In this document: positions 49,501-59,448 of the stretch, in pieces
Layout: each line of letters starts with the position of its first letter
Numbering within the stretch: the first letter of the stretch is position 1
Translations under genes and position numbers: made by a program
Notes under the pieces: model-generated
What the model was told of the DNA's origin: nothing
The model's database searches: none
The model's input: the letters and a program-made list of their open reading frames with translations, nothing else
Source of the DNA: Aphrophora alni
Lineage: Eukaryota; Arthropoda; Insecta; Hemiptera; Aphrophoridae
Assembly (NCBI GenBank): GCA_963513935.1
Contig: OY740768.1
Location: forward strand, 33,354,216-33,418,215
Length of the DNA: 64,000 bases
Direction: 5' to 3'

Positions 49501-49835
49501 TATGAAACTTTGTCTCAGAAACTATATAAGATATGAATTATTCATATTAATGATATATATTAAGACTTTGTCCCGGTATTTTCTTCCTTGAAACATTTGT
49601 ATAATTTGGAATGTTTTACGAAATGTCAATAAAGCTATTTTCTTAGTATTTTGTTAAAAGCCCGGGTCAAGGCACATTAACTTCCCTTAAAAGTTTTGAA
49701 AACCATAACGATATTTCTTTAGTGGTTCCTGAGAAATATGTAGACTACATAAGTGGTAAAAATTCAAACTTTCGGGAAATCGAATATAAAGTTAAAGTAA
49801 CTTAGCCTAGGCAAATAAAAAAACATAAACCCACT

Positions 49836-50849
49836 TTAGTAAATTCCAGCACCATAAGATGGGTTGTGGGTGTCTGGGTCTTCCTCTGCGTTATAGTCAT
49901 CTTCCAACCGCCTTTTCGCTAAAGTAGACCTTTGCTGGCACTTTATCTCCAATTCGTCTATAACTTTCTCAGCCATTGCGATTCTTGCTTTGTCGAGTTT
50001 TTTAAGACCACTAACTCCCGGAACAACGCCTAGCTTTGCTAAGGGTTTACATCTAGAGTTATGTTTCCCAAGTTAAAACAAGCTAAAGCTTCATACACAC
50101 CTAACTTAAGTGTATTCCGCATGACAAATCACCTTTTCAGAATGCGAGACCAAATCATGTTATTGAGCGACTCGCTCAGATTTTGTATGCCGCCATGTAA
50201 ACATTTCTTCAGAAGTTCTGGAGAGGCCAAAATTTAAAAATTTGGCTTTATTTCAGAAATGACAGTGACAGGTATATGAAAATGTTGATCATGATTATGA
50301 ATTTCATGGTTTTCTTTTGCTTTTTGGAATGTTCATGTGCTGGCTCTTGGTTACTGGAACACAAATGGAAATACACAGCTCATACAGCATTTTTCATCTT
50401 TTGTAAGCTACCAGTATTTCGCCTAATGGCAAGTCTATAGTAAATTGCAATTTGTTTGATAGCAACTCCAGTATGTCTACCACGACCACCTATTGTTTTG
50501 CCGTTGGAAAGTTCTTGCTTGCCTTTCTAACTTTTTAACTTGAGTAGCAATTGGATATCCTTTTTTTCACATGCCCTAGTTATTCTAATTTTTTCATGAC
50601 CATATGGCCAAAGTCTATGTCATATGGTTTCAACTGCGACACAGTAGAGTAGGAGGCAGTGTCACCATCACAAAGATACTTCTTGCACCTGACGTTATGT
50701 AGCGTTTTCACGGCTTGTGCGATAAAACCACTGAATAACTCTCCGCGCATTGCTTTACAAATAGTATTGTAAAATGAGTTAGACTCAACGGATTTGGAGG
50801 AAATTTGTTTTAAAATAAATGCATGTACATGCAAAACCAATTTCAGCAC
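49836..50849 (-). pseudogene. Mutator-like (MULE) transposase, C-terminal half, decayed
   Basis: The 89-codon open piece at 50580-50849 contains VKTLHNVRCKKYLCDGDTAS and KPYD. This is the GDGD-S/T-like block of animal Mutator-like transposases (the PF20700-type domain), where ...KY.GDGD..SF...V...KPYG is usual. Pieces in other frames follow: KLECH and KKRI (usually KLECVGHVQKR), the IPVT/ILASPELL-like and CLHGGIQNLSESLNNMIW-like segments, then KLGVVPGVSGLKKLDKARI and the acidic tail EEDPDTHNPSYGAGIY with a stop at 49836-49838. The tail ends like relatives (...DNPSYG.G.F). It is inactive. It sits inside the LINE and therefore arrived later. Confidence 0.7.
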
Positions 50850-50917
50850 GAAACAAATAGAATATTTTGACCCAGGGGGTCATCCGACTCCCATTAAATT
50901 GATTTGGCAAAATACCA

Positions 50918-50919
<2 letters not shown>

Positions 50920-51013
<94 letters not shown>
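50920..51013. repeat. Compound (CT)n(TA)n microsatellite
   Basis: About 42 bases of CT switch directly to about 52 bases of TA. It lies just beyond the upstream edge of the MULE remnant, near the junction with the host LINE. Confidence 0.95.
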
Positions 51014-51015
<2 letters not shown>

Positions 51016-51249
51016 CTTAATAGTGGCAAATGATTGTCGACCACATGATTTCACCACCAAATTATAAGTTTTATCAATCCAAAGATATTTAACTTTAACG
51101 TTTATTTAATATTTCAAATATTCACTTACATTTACAGATTTAAAAAAAAATTGTTTAATGCATTTATGTTTCATCAGGACAAGAGATGCAAAATCTGCTG
51201 GGCATTAGTGTCAAAATGCAAAAAACAACAACTTCTTTTTACACTCTAC

Positions 51250-52600
51250 ATTATCTTTTGGGTTTTTAAGTACCTTTCAATTGCACAATATTTATAATTT
51301 TAATTTTATTAAATTTATTTTATTTTCGTTCTCTATTTATAACTTTCCAGGCTGTTAATGTTTTATTTCGAGAACCTTTTACATACCTATTAAAACAAAT
51401 TTCTTTTTCTCGAATAACTAGCTGATCATATACAACTTTATATTTTAAAAAAAGTTTAAATTCGTTATCCCAGGTGGTCTGATATAATTTTGAGTATAAC
51501 GTTAATTTATTTCTGCAAATTATGATTCCTTTAGTTATCCAATTTTAAGAAAAAGGGTTCTTTTTGCTTTCTTTTTTAAGTGGACATATAAGATTGAAAT
51601 AATATTTTAAAGTATTTAAACATTCGCTAAATATTGAATATGAATACATCATTCCAAGACTCATCATCGAAGAATATACAAAGCTTTCAAAAACTTCTTT
51701 GATTAATAATTCCATTGTATATGTATTTCTGTCTGTATTTAGAACCTATTACTAAATTGCACTATTTAAATTTTGGTCCCGAATAATCCGATACAGCTGT
51801 GTTCAATACACATGCATCATAATTTGAAATACATTTACTAATTATAAATTCTATATAATATATCAACGAAATAGAATGGTAAGTTATTCTATATTAGCTG
51901 TCTGTATAACAGTTTCTAAACTTTGAACTTTCAAAATATTCAAGAAACATTTCGTAGTATTAATGACTGCATTAAATTAATATTGAAGTCACCAATTAAT
52001 TATGGTCATACTGAAGACTACAAATCTCTTGAATTCTCAAAAAGTTGCTCAATACCAACAAAAAATATATTTAAACTTCCTGAACAAGATCTTTAAATTT
52101 TCAGAAAAATGTAATTATCTTTTCTAAATGCCAATCCAAAACCTGTTTGTACTACAGTAGATGCCTACTCCTTCTCCCTTACAAATATTTGTAGAATTAC
52201 TACTTAGTAAATTGTAATCAGTTATGTGCATATTTAAAACAGCTTCTGCTCTTAGCTCTTAGCCCATATTAATACGCATATGATACGGTTTTCCTCAAAC
52301 AACATATCTCGAATAGTTCAGTCTTATTCCCCAAATATTAAATATTTAGGTTGGTAATGGATAGGCCTGGAATAATACCAAAATTTCCCCCTGCTATTAT
52401 TTGAGGTCTAAAAAATCGTAATTTTCAGGATGCTTCCCTGCTTTAATACTGACAAAAAAATCATTAAGCTACTGCTCACAGCTAGTTTCCCTTTTTAATG
52501 GTTCATATCCCGACATTGTATTAAACAACTAGGCCTGTAAATGCATTTGAGGTTAGCTGAGTCTGTTAATTGTTCAGTGAGCTGGCGACATGACAATAAT
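51250..52600 (-). pseudogene. LINE APE-type endonuclease and linker, decayed
   Basis: On the minus strand, DYNLLSSNST followed by KGEGVGIYC (52151-52180) is the R..R.GGGVAIYV block of APE endonucleases. GDFNINLMQS (near 51980) is the catalytic GDFN-x-(N/D) motif. YRIT near 51885 and DACVLNTAVSDYSG (51783-51830) are the PTRIT and ...SDH catalytic motifs, with His changed to Tyr. The linker reads on with DDESWNDVFI, FPLKK-like remnants, WITKGIIICRNKL (51510-51550), LYQTTWDNEFKLF and TLTAWKVINRE near 51340. Several stops interrupt it. The similarity stops near 51250, shortly before the microsatellite and MULE insertion. Confidence 0.7.
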
Positions 52601-52609
52601 AAACCTGAA

Positions 52610-53065
52610 TCAGCTAGTTTATTCAGCGAATCCATACATTCAAGTACAGTAAATAGAAGCAAAAATATCGGAAATATCTCTAACTTAAGAAATTGGTTTT
52701 AATTTGTTTATAATATAATGAATTTGTTTCATATATTGTGTAGTTTCATATTTATACAAATTTTTTCAAAGGATTTCAAACTATTTTCTTTAAACTATCT
52801 AAATCTATAGTTTTTATACTTATGAATAAAAAGAGAAGTATAGAAGGTAGAAGTACAACAGTGGTAGAAACAAGCTACGTATCAAATTACTACTTAGACC
52901 TTACTGAATTATGCATTTTACGAATTAACAATATTGTAACTGTTCCCAATTAATAATAATAATTTTGTTCCTAACATTTAACCCAGTTGGCTACTTTCCT
53001 TTAATTACGTGCCAGGAATTGAAATGCACCAAACTTTAGTGAAGATAACACACGTAATTTGTATA
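52610..53065. other. Non-coding DNA, possibly 5' part of the LINE
   Basis: Upstream, in LINE orientation, of the endonuclease. No gag-like ORF1 or zinc knuckle was recognised. Confidence 0.3.
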
Positions 53066-53070
53066 TAGTT

Positions 53071-53461
53071 TTCACATTTAAATTATCAGTGAAATTTCTA
53101 TTAGTACCTCACAAACTGCTGTAATGCGACTACTTTGTAATAGGAATAGTTTTTTTTTATTACTATGTAAATATTTTCATTAGGTTCAGAAAAAAATTGA
53201 CCTATATAGGGGGCCTAATAGATGATAAATCGATATAACATTAATCCACCGATAATAAATGTGTAGGCTATATAACACTAAAAATGTGTATCAGTATCAT
53301 ATTTAATTTCAGTGTTTTTTCTAAAGTACATCGCAAAGCGTCTGTTACTAGTTTTTAATAGGATTAGATTTTGTAATATTTTCATTAGGTAGAGAGGAAA
53401 ATATTGACCAAAATATATTAGTTCAAATCGATATAACAATAATTCACCTATACTAAATCTA
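53071..53461. repeat. Two-unit tandem duplication, about 220 bp per unit
   Basis: Unit 1 (53071-53263) and unit 2 (53291-53461) share in order ATTTAA..TTCAGTG, TTTCTA, AGTAC.TC.CAAA, TAATAGGA, ATATTTTCATTAGGT, ATTGACC, AAATCGATATAACA and TAAT.CACC.ATA.TAAAT. Divergence is moderate. The GATATC-type centre AATCGATATAAC is the best kept part. Confidence 0.7.
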
Positions 53462-53464
53462 AGC

Positions 53465-54375
53465 TCTTAATCAACGATTAACTCTATGGGAAATATTCCA
53501 ATAAAAGACTACATTTATTCTGAACGTTCATTTGATTTAAATACATTATTTACTTAAATAAACTGTGCAAAAATATTACCAAACTTTCGCACATACTAAT
53601 TCTCAAACAAAGTAATAACAACAACAAACTGTTCGTCTCCATAAATGATGTTCTGTAGTTGTCAGTAAAAAAGTGAAAATCAACCCAGCACTGAGTTTTA
53701 GATTTCATAGATTATTTTTTTCTTGCGATTTTTCACGTTGTTTTGGTCATTAAATATTAAAGACTCAAAATATTCCAATATTGCAATAATTTTTACATTT
53801 AAAAAAAATTGAATGAAATCATTGTCAGTGGTCGATTTTGGGAAATTATGTATTTTATAACAGTCATATGACCAATTTTATTTTATTTTTAACAATATCT
53901 CTTGAACCGACAATTATGAAGGGATGGCGAAAATAGGTTAGAGGTTATATTTTAGCAAAATTTGATTAAAATCGTTAGATATATTTTTTTTTTAATTTTA
54001 AGGGTTAAACTTACGTATGTATATATCAATTATTGATCCTAATTATTTTGAATTATTGCAATTTCAGCATTCGTCCATCATCGATGGTAATTTATAAAAA
54101 AATACATTTCACAGAATACAACACTTAATTTACTTCATTTCGAGGTTATTAAAGTTCAAACTTTTTTATAAGTGTGCTGTGGAATGTGAATGTCCAAAGT
54201 TGCAATAGTTCAGAAAAATAAAGATCGAACAGTTTAACTCTTATAATAATGAAATCATAATTTTTTCTTATGGCAGAGCTATTACGAAACTTTGACTTAA
54301 CTAAAAAAGGCGATATGGCCAAAATATGTCACATACAGAATTTGATTAAAATCGGTCAGCTAGTGCGAGTTGTAT
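53465..54375. other. Non-coding DNA, weak internal repeat
   Basis: The phrase TTTGATTAAAATCG occurs at about 53962 and 54342 in similar context (GGCGA.A...GG, then .AAAATTTGATTAAAATCG). This suggests two diverged units of one repeat about 380 bp apart. No coding potential. Confidence 0.4.
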
Positions 54376-54378
54376 AAC

Positions 54379-54640
54379 GCACAGATCACAAACACTATTA
54401 CGATTCATCTAGTAAGGCAAGCAAATTATTCACAGATCACCAACACTAATTAAACTGGCTGATGACGGGCAGATATCTTTGGTGGCTTTAAAATAGTTAT
54501 TACCACGTGCCCAGTTTTGTGACCCATCACATAACTCTGTATACTACGTATGAGTGAAAAAGTAAAAGGAAAAGGGAGATAGACCCTCATCTAACCCTTA
54601 TCGAAACTATGATTCATCTACTAAGGCATGCAAATTATTC
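54379..54640. repeat. Short direct repeats
   Basis: A 31-bp segment starting GATTCATCTAGTAAGG at about 54403 recurs at about 54610 with three differences. CACAGATCACAAACACTA at 54379 recurs as CACAGATCACCAACACTA at 54431. The interleaved arrangement suggests local duplication and slippage. Confidence 0.6.
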
Positions 54641-54644
54641 AGCC

Positions 54645-56305
54645 AGAAATCCTTTATCCTCAAATCAACACAAAGAAGTGTCTAATAATGTTTTATTATT
54701 CTACTGTGAACATTTATTGCCCTATTTTATTCCATCATCTGTGTGAACTAAATAAACAAAATTTTCAAGAAATTTTATTCACAAACCAGCGTAAGTTAAT
54801 CTTATTACTAAGACTAGCCAGTTTCATGCCTTGCAGCCACTTTAATGCGCAATATCATTTGAGAACTTAAATGAACGCAATGAACTGCCTACAGCAATGA
54901 TTCTTATCCTATCCCACATTTCTTCTTTGTATGAAAGATAACTATTGCCCTAAATTGGTAACAAACCATCTTTTCCATACGTTTTTTAAACCCATACATA
55001 ACATGACCAGATAAATTAAATAATGAAAACATGAACATGTACTAATCTAAGCACATCTATTTATTGACAAAGGAATTTCAATGGAATCTCTTGAAGTTAG
55101 TTCGTTGTTAAAATATATAAACCCTCGGTAGTTATGGAACGCTAGCTCTCAACTTTGCACCACACTATTTATCCCGTAGTCTCTTTAGAAAGTCTCGTCC
55201 TAATCGTAATTAAGTTGACTCGCTCCCCTTCGAGAACAGCAACCGTAAAATACCAACATAATTAGAATGCCAGACATTCATTATACATGTTTAACATTGT
55301 GTGATAAATATTTATTCATACGAAGCTTCAGTATTATGTTTGGGTGGAGCTGGTTAGTCATTAATGTAGGTCGTTAATTTTCCCTTTACTTTGTACTCTA
55401 TGACGTTATTTTATCTGCACCATTTTAACAATCTCCTGTAAAATAAAAGTAGAAGAGAAACGTTATCAGTCAAGGAACTATTTTAACTGTATTTGATTTT
55501 GATGTTTTGTTTTTTCTGCAAGTTTTTGATTATACTTATCAGCACGGTAAAGTGTCTCAAAAGAATTAAAAACACAGAGAACTTGTATTTCGAATAAGTA
55601 ATTTATACTACCATTTCTATCTAGCTAAGAAGTAAACTAACGCCTTAGGAGACACAAAACTTCGTTTATTATGCATAATTTCAGTTCTGATATAGGCTAC
55701 ACATATTTTAATGATATTTTATTTGTTTATTTATAAATGAAAGCGATGAGGTAATATTGTTCTATTGGAAAACCTAATTTTATGTTTTTGCTTTCATGAA
55801 ATGGCGGATGTCGTATACTCTCATATCGATATAATTAATATTTGGTACCTGTATGTTTATTTTTTCCCTGAAATATCGGTTTTTAAAGTAATGTTTACGT
55901 CTTTTATATGAAAAGCCAAAATTTCAGACTGTCTGATGCAACTTTAATTTAATTTATTTCAAAAATATTTCTTTAAGCTCTTAAAATATTATGTGGTAGA
56001 TTATCTCTCAAAATTGGACACTACGGTTAAAAATATCTTGTGATGTTTGGGAAACATCAATAATTGCAAATAATCCCAAGATGTGATAAGAAAAAATATG
56101 TAGATAAAATGATGTTTTTAATTTTTTATAAAAATGTGGTGAAAAAGAGTTAATGACTGGGAATTTTTAAATAAACTAGGTTAATTAATAACGCAATGTG
56201 GGAATTATTTTCTAAGACGTGAATTAATTTAGTCATCAAATAATGTGGGAGTTATTCCCAGTAACACACTCGAATCTAGTCGGCTATAGTTGAATCTCCG
56301 ATTTC
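54645..56305. other. AT-rich non-coding DNA
   Basis: No gene or element was recognised. The 80-codon frame at 54628-54870 has no known relative. Confidence 0.4.
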
Positions 56306-56311
56306 ATTAAA

Positions 56312-57062
56312 AAACAAGTTAATGGGAGTAATCATGGTATTTACCTAGCTCCATCATAAAATACAATACAAGCAGATCCTCTAAATTTAATATAATGTCC
56401 AAAAGTTTTGGGATTTGTAGCTATATTAATTTGTTTTAGTAGATCAAGGGGTCTTACCCAGTAGAGGAAGTTTATTTAAAACCGTTGTTAAAAGTTTTCT
56501 GAACCTCGTAATTTTGTATCACTACTTTATTGACGTCGGCTAGATCTTAAAGGGTCTCGTAGATGTGTATATTAGAACATCTCCTCTCACTTCGCTCGTG
56601 TCTATGGCTCGACCCCCCAACCCTATACAAATAATACGTTTTCATTGAAAGTCAGGAGTTGAAATAAACATTTTTGACGATAACTGGATTATGTTGAATC
56701 GTTGATATTGGGGTTTGGTACCATTAAATGCATAATGTAAATCTGAAAATTGTTATATAATTAAGTGCGTTAGGTTGTTGAATAACATACAAGACATGAA
56801 CAGAAACCTTTTAATTGGCCGCCATTTTAACATTTTAAATGAGTTTTTTTTAATTTCAATGTGTATAGGCACACTATACCCTGTCTTAATTTTTGTGATC
56901 GCTATCGTGCTTACGTATGTACGACAAAAACAACGACGACGGTCTAACGACTTCGAAATCGCTTTTTTGCTTTCCAGAGACCTTGAAACGTAAAGGTCGG
57001 TCAAAAACCGTCCAAATATTTTAGGATTACTAAACTTAACCTATTCCTCGTATATGGGTAAA
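56312..57062 (+). repeat. Dispersed repeat family B, copy 2
   Basis: The first block (56312-56440: ATCATGGTATTTACC, TCCTCTAAATTTAA, AAAAGTTTTG) and the last block (56860-57062: TAACGACTTCGAAATCGC, AACCTATTCCTCGTATATGG) match copy 1 at 7137-7500 in order. This copy is longer and includes about 250 bp lacking in copy 1. Open frames at 56753-57004 (minus) and 56775-56993 (plus) overlap it but look like by-products. Confidence 0.6.
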
Positions 57063-57265
57063 TAGTATAATAAATATTTCTTACTGTATTGATTATACAG
57101 TATAACGTTGTTAAAATTTTGAATATGTGAAATTCACAACGCCCTTTAATTAAATCAAATCATCTCTATATACCCTCTATTGGGTTTGTTTTGCACATAC
57201 CATGACATTCTTTATTTCTTTTGTATTAACATTAATTGCAAGAGAATATTTAATTATATATCTAA

Positions 57266-57267
<2 letters not shown>

Positions 57268-57332
<65 letters not shown>
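57268..57332. repeat. (TA)n microsatellite
   Basis: Pure alternating TA for about 65 bases. Confidence 0.95.
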
Positions 57333-57334
<2 letters not shown>

Positions 57335-57696
57335 GTTTAGGATATAAGTTAAGAGTAATATAATTTTTTTCTAAAAATTAATAATGGTGAGCATTAAAAA
57401 ACTTAACCAAAAAGTTGGAAAAATTCAACAATTGCTCACAGACTACGTATTGTTGTCCGGAATTCTAATTAAATTTAGGGAGTAAATTAGGTTATTTTAT
57501 TCGTTTAATATAATATGAAAAAAGAGTGTTGCGGTAGTTCCTCCTTACATAGGGTCTACGTGAATTTTTAATAATCCACTGTGTTCTGCTTAGTGGTCTT
57601 TTTATATTAATATCAACGTTGCGGGCGTAACAAAGAAATTCGCGTTCTATAACGCCAGCACATCAGCTGCATACTTTGTGTATATACAGTACACAC

Positions 57697-57740
57697 TATT
57701 ATATTGAGAATATAATATCCACAGTATTATTTTGTGGATA
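57697..57740. repeat. Two adjoining perfect hairpins
   Basis: TATTATATT-GAG-AATATAATA (57697-57717) is followed with a 2-nt overlap by TATCCACA-9 nt-TGTGGATA (57716-57740). Both stems are perfect. Confidence 0.7.
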
Positions 57741-58615
57741 TAATAAATAGTAGTTGTTGAAATATCACTGGCTTGCCTTATAAATAGACTCAGTGAATCA
57801 ATCTTGAGCGAAACCTCGATACAAAGGCGTGGTGCTTCAAGTGGGTAATGGCGGATTCTAGTCCCTGTCCATCATCATCAACAACCTAACAGCTTTATCC
57901 AATCAAATGTCACAGCTATACAACGCAGAGTGCTGAATATTTTAGAGTAGGAATCGTAAATTCAAACAGTTTGATATTTCTTTAAATTCATAAATAAAGC
58001 TATTGTTGGTTTTTGTTTAATTTTGAGGTTTAAGTTTAACCATTTTATTTTTGATTATTATGTCGCGGAAAACACATTAAAGGATCATTTTATACATATT
58101 AAAATTATTTAAAAAGTTGAAAAAAATTACCAAGACTAAATTCATCTTAAAACGTTTTATATGGGGCTCTGTAATATAATGTATAAACATCTTAGTATAT
58201 AACCACTAGTATTGCCTATAATAAAAATATTAAAGTGATTACCTGATATTTTCCTTCTAACAACCTTTTTTTTAATTAGAGATAACTGGTTTAGGTTATC
58301 TATGCTGCTAAAATCATATTCTCTCTAGTGTTTTTTGAGAACTTTACGTGAATACAGATCTAATGATGGTGCTATAGATCGCCGAAACCAGTAACCTGTG
58401 GTAATTTTTACACTTACAATGCATTAAAATGTATAGGTTTCATTCGGAAACTTTGACTTAAACCATCTAAATGACTTTTTTTTACGCTTGGTTGATTATA
58501 AAAACGGTAGTTTGCTAGTTATTTAATTAGTTTAATGTATTTTTGTTTTGTACTATAATACGTTCAAAGTCTCTGTATTTATTTGGAACGTAACAAATAA
58601 CAAATATTAATCACA

Positions 58616-58640
58616 TTGTTCTTTGTTTACAGGTAAGACG
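58616..58640 (+). promoter_or_regulatory. Juxtaposed 3' and 5' splice-site motif (recursive-splice-like)
   Basis: A T-rich tract (TTGTTCTTTGTTTACAG) ends in AG at 58632 and is followed at once by GTAAGAC. A TATTAATCAC branch-point-like sequence lies about 25-30 nt upstream. The AG|GTAAG juxtaposition is the form of ratchet points in long insect introns. A possible downstream donor, CA|GTGAGTAAT near 58702, would define a cryptic exon of about 70 bp. Motif evidence only. Confidence 0.35.
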
Positions 58641-59363
58641 AATCTTGATTTATGAGTCTACGCTACTCCGATTTGTACAATGAAGCAAATAAGTAGTACA
58701 CAGTGAGTAATATAAAAGAATATAAATACTGTATTACGAAAGGTTTAGTGCGGTATTGTTTCTGGACAGCTTCTTTTTATTTTTAATGACAATATTGTGT
58801 ACTGTTCAGAGAAAGGATCAGAATTATGTGTTCTCTGTGTGTAATACGTGTGTAGACACATACTGTGTTCATAAAATCCATGACCGAAGTCTATTTTTAT
58901 TAATAATTGGAATTAAAATCCTAACATTCGGATTCTTACTCTAGGAATATACTTTTGCTACAATAACTTGTTTGCCCTCTCCTAGGGAAAGCTGTGGGTT
59001 CGACTAAAATTTGTAGATGATAAGGGAAGTCGTATGACACATCAGGTGTTGAGTAGAAAAAAATGGCGAAAAGAAAACGCAATTCTGTTGAGCCAATCCG
59101 AAATGGCGACTAGTCAAAGTTTAAAACAAAGTTCTGCAATCTCATTTTTCTTTTTAAGACAGACATTTTTTATCATACATACTGTTGAGATTTAATTTTG
59201 TGGAACTTTCGTTATACAGACGACAGTAACGGTATTTGGGAAACTGTAATAGTAACTTGAAGTATTAATAAAGGATGATTTCTAAAATGAACAAATTTAA
59301 TTATAATATTTAAGGCTTTATTTCTGTAAGAAAGCCAAAACTTGGTATTTTCATGTTACAAAT

Positions 59364-59448
59364 AAGGTTTTAGATAATAACAGCACCAGATAATAACAGC
59401 ACCATTTTAATCATTATCTAAAATAATTAATTTTAGATGATGATTAAA
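59364..59448. repeat. 16-bp tandem repeat next to a long hairpin
   Basis: AGATAATAACAGCACC occurs twice head to tail. It is followed by an inverted repeat with about 20-bp arms (ATTTTAATCATTATCTAAAAT and, after AATTA, ATTTTAGATGATGATTAAAT). The TTTTAGATAAT just before the tandem copies also pairs with the hairpin's left arm. Confidence 0.65.

Larger units (their letters stand above)
48380..52600 (-). mobile_element. Non-LTR retrotransposon (LINE), decayed and interrupted
   Basis: On the minus strand the parts of a LINE ORF2 occur in correct order: endonuclease (52600 to 51783), linker (51783 to about 51250) and reverse transcriptase with thumb (about 49500 to 48480). Between linker and reverse transcriptase sits a Mutator-like transposase remnant in the same orientation (49836-50849), so the LINE was split by a later insertion. 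Endonuclease of the APE type plus this RT suggests the Jockey/CR1-like group, but the clade cannot be fixed by eye. The 5' limit and ORF1 were not resolved. The 3' limit near 48380 is where coding similarity fades. Confidence 0.7.

Noticed and set aside
49662..50880. 10-bp inverted pair as proven MULE terminal repeats
   Set aside because: Only 10 bp match, with one difference, and similarity does not extend inward; kept only as a hint.
50794..51033. Plus-strand open frame with Leu-Ser and Tyr-Ile runs
   Set aside because: It crosses the (CT)n(TA)n microsatellite; the non-repeat part is the antisense of the MULE relic.
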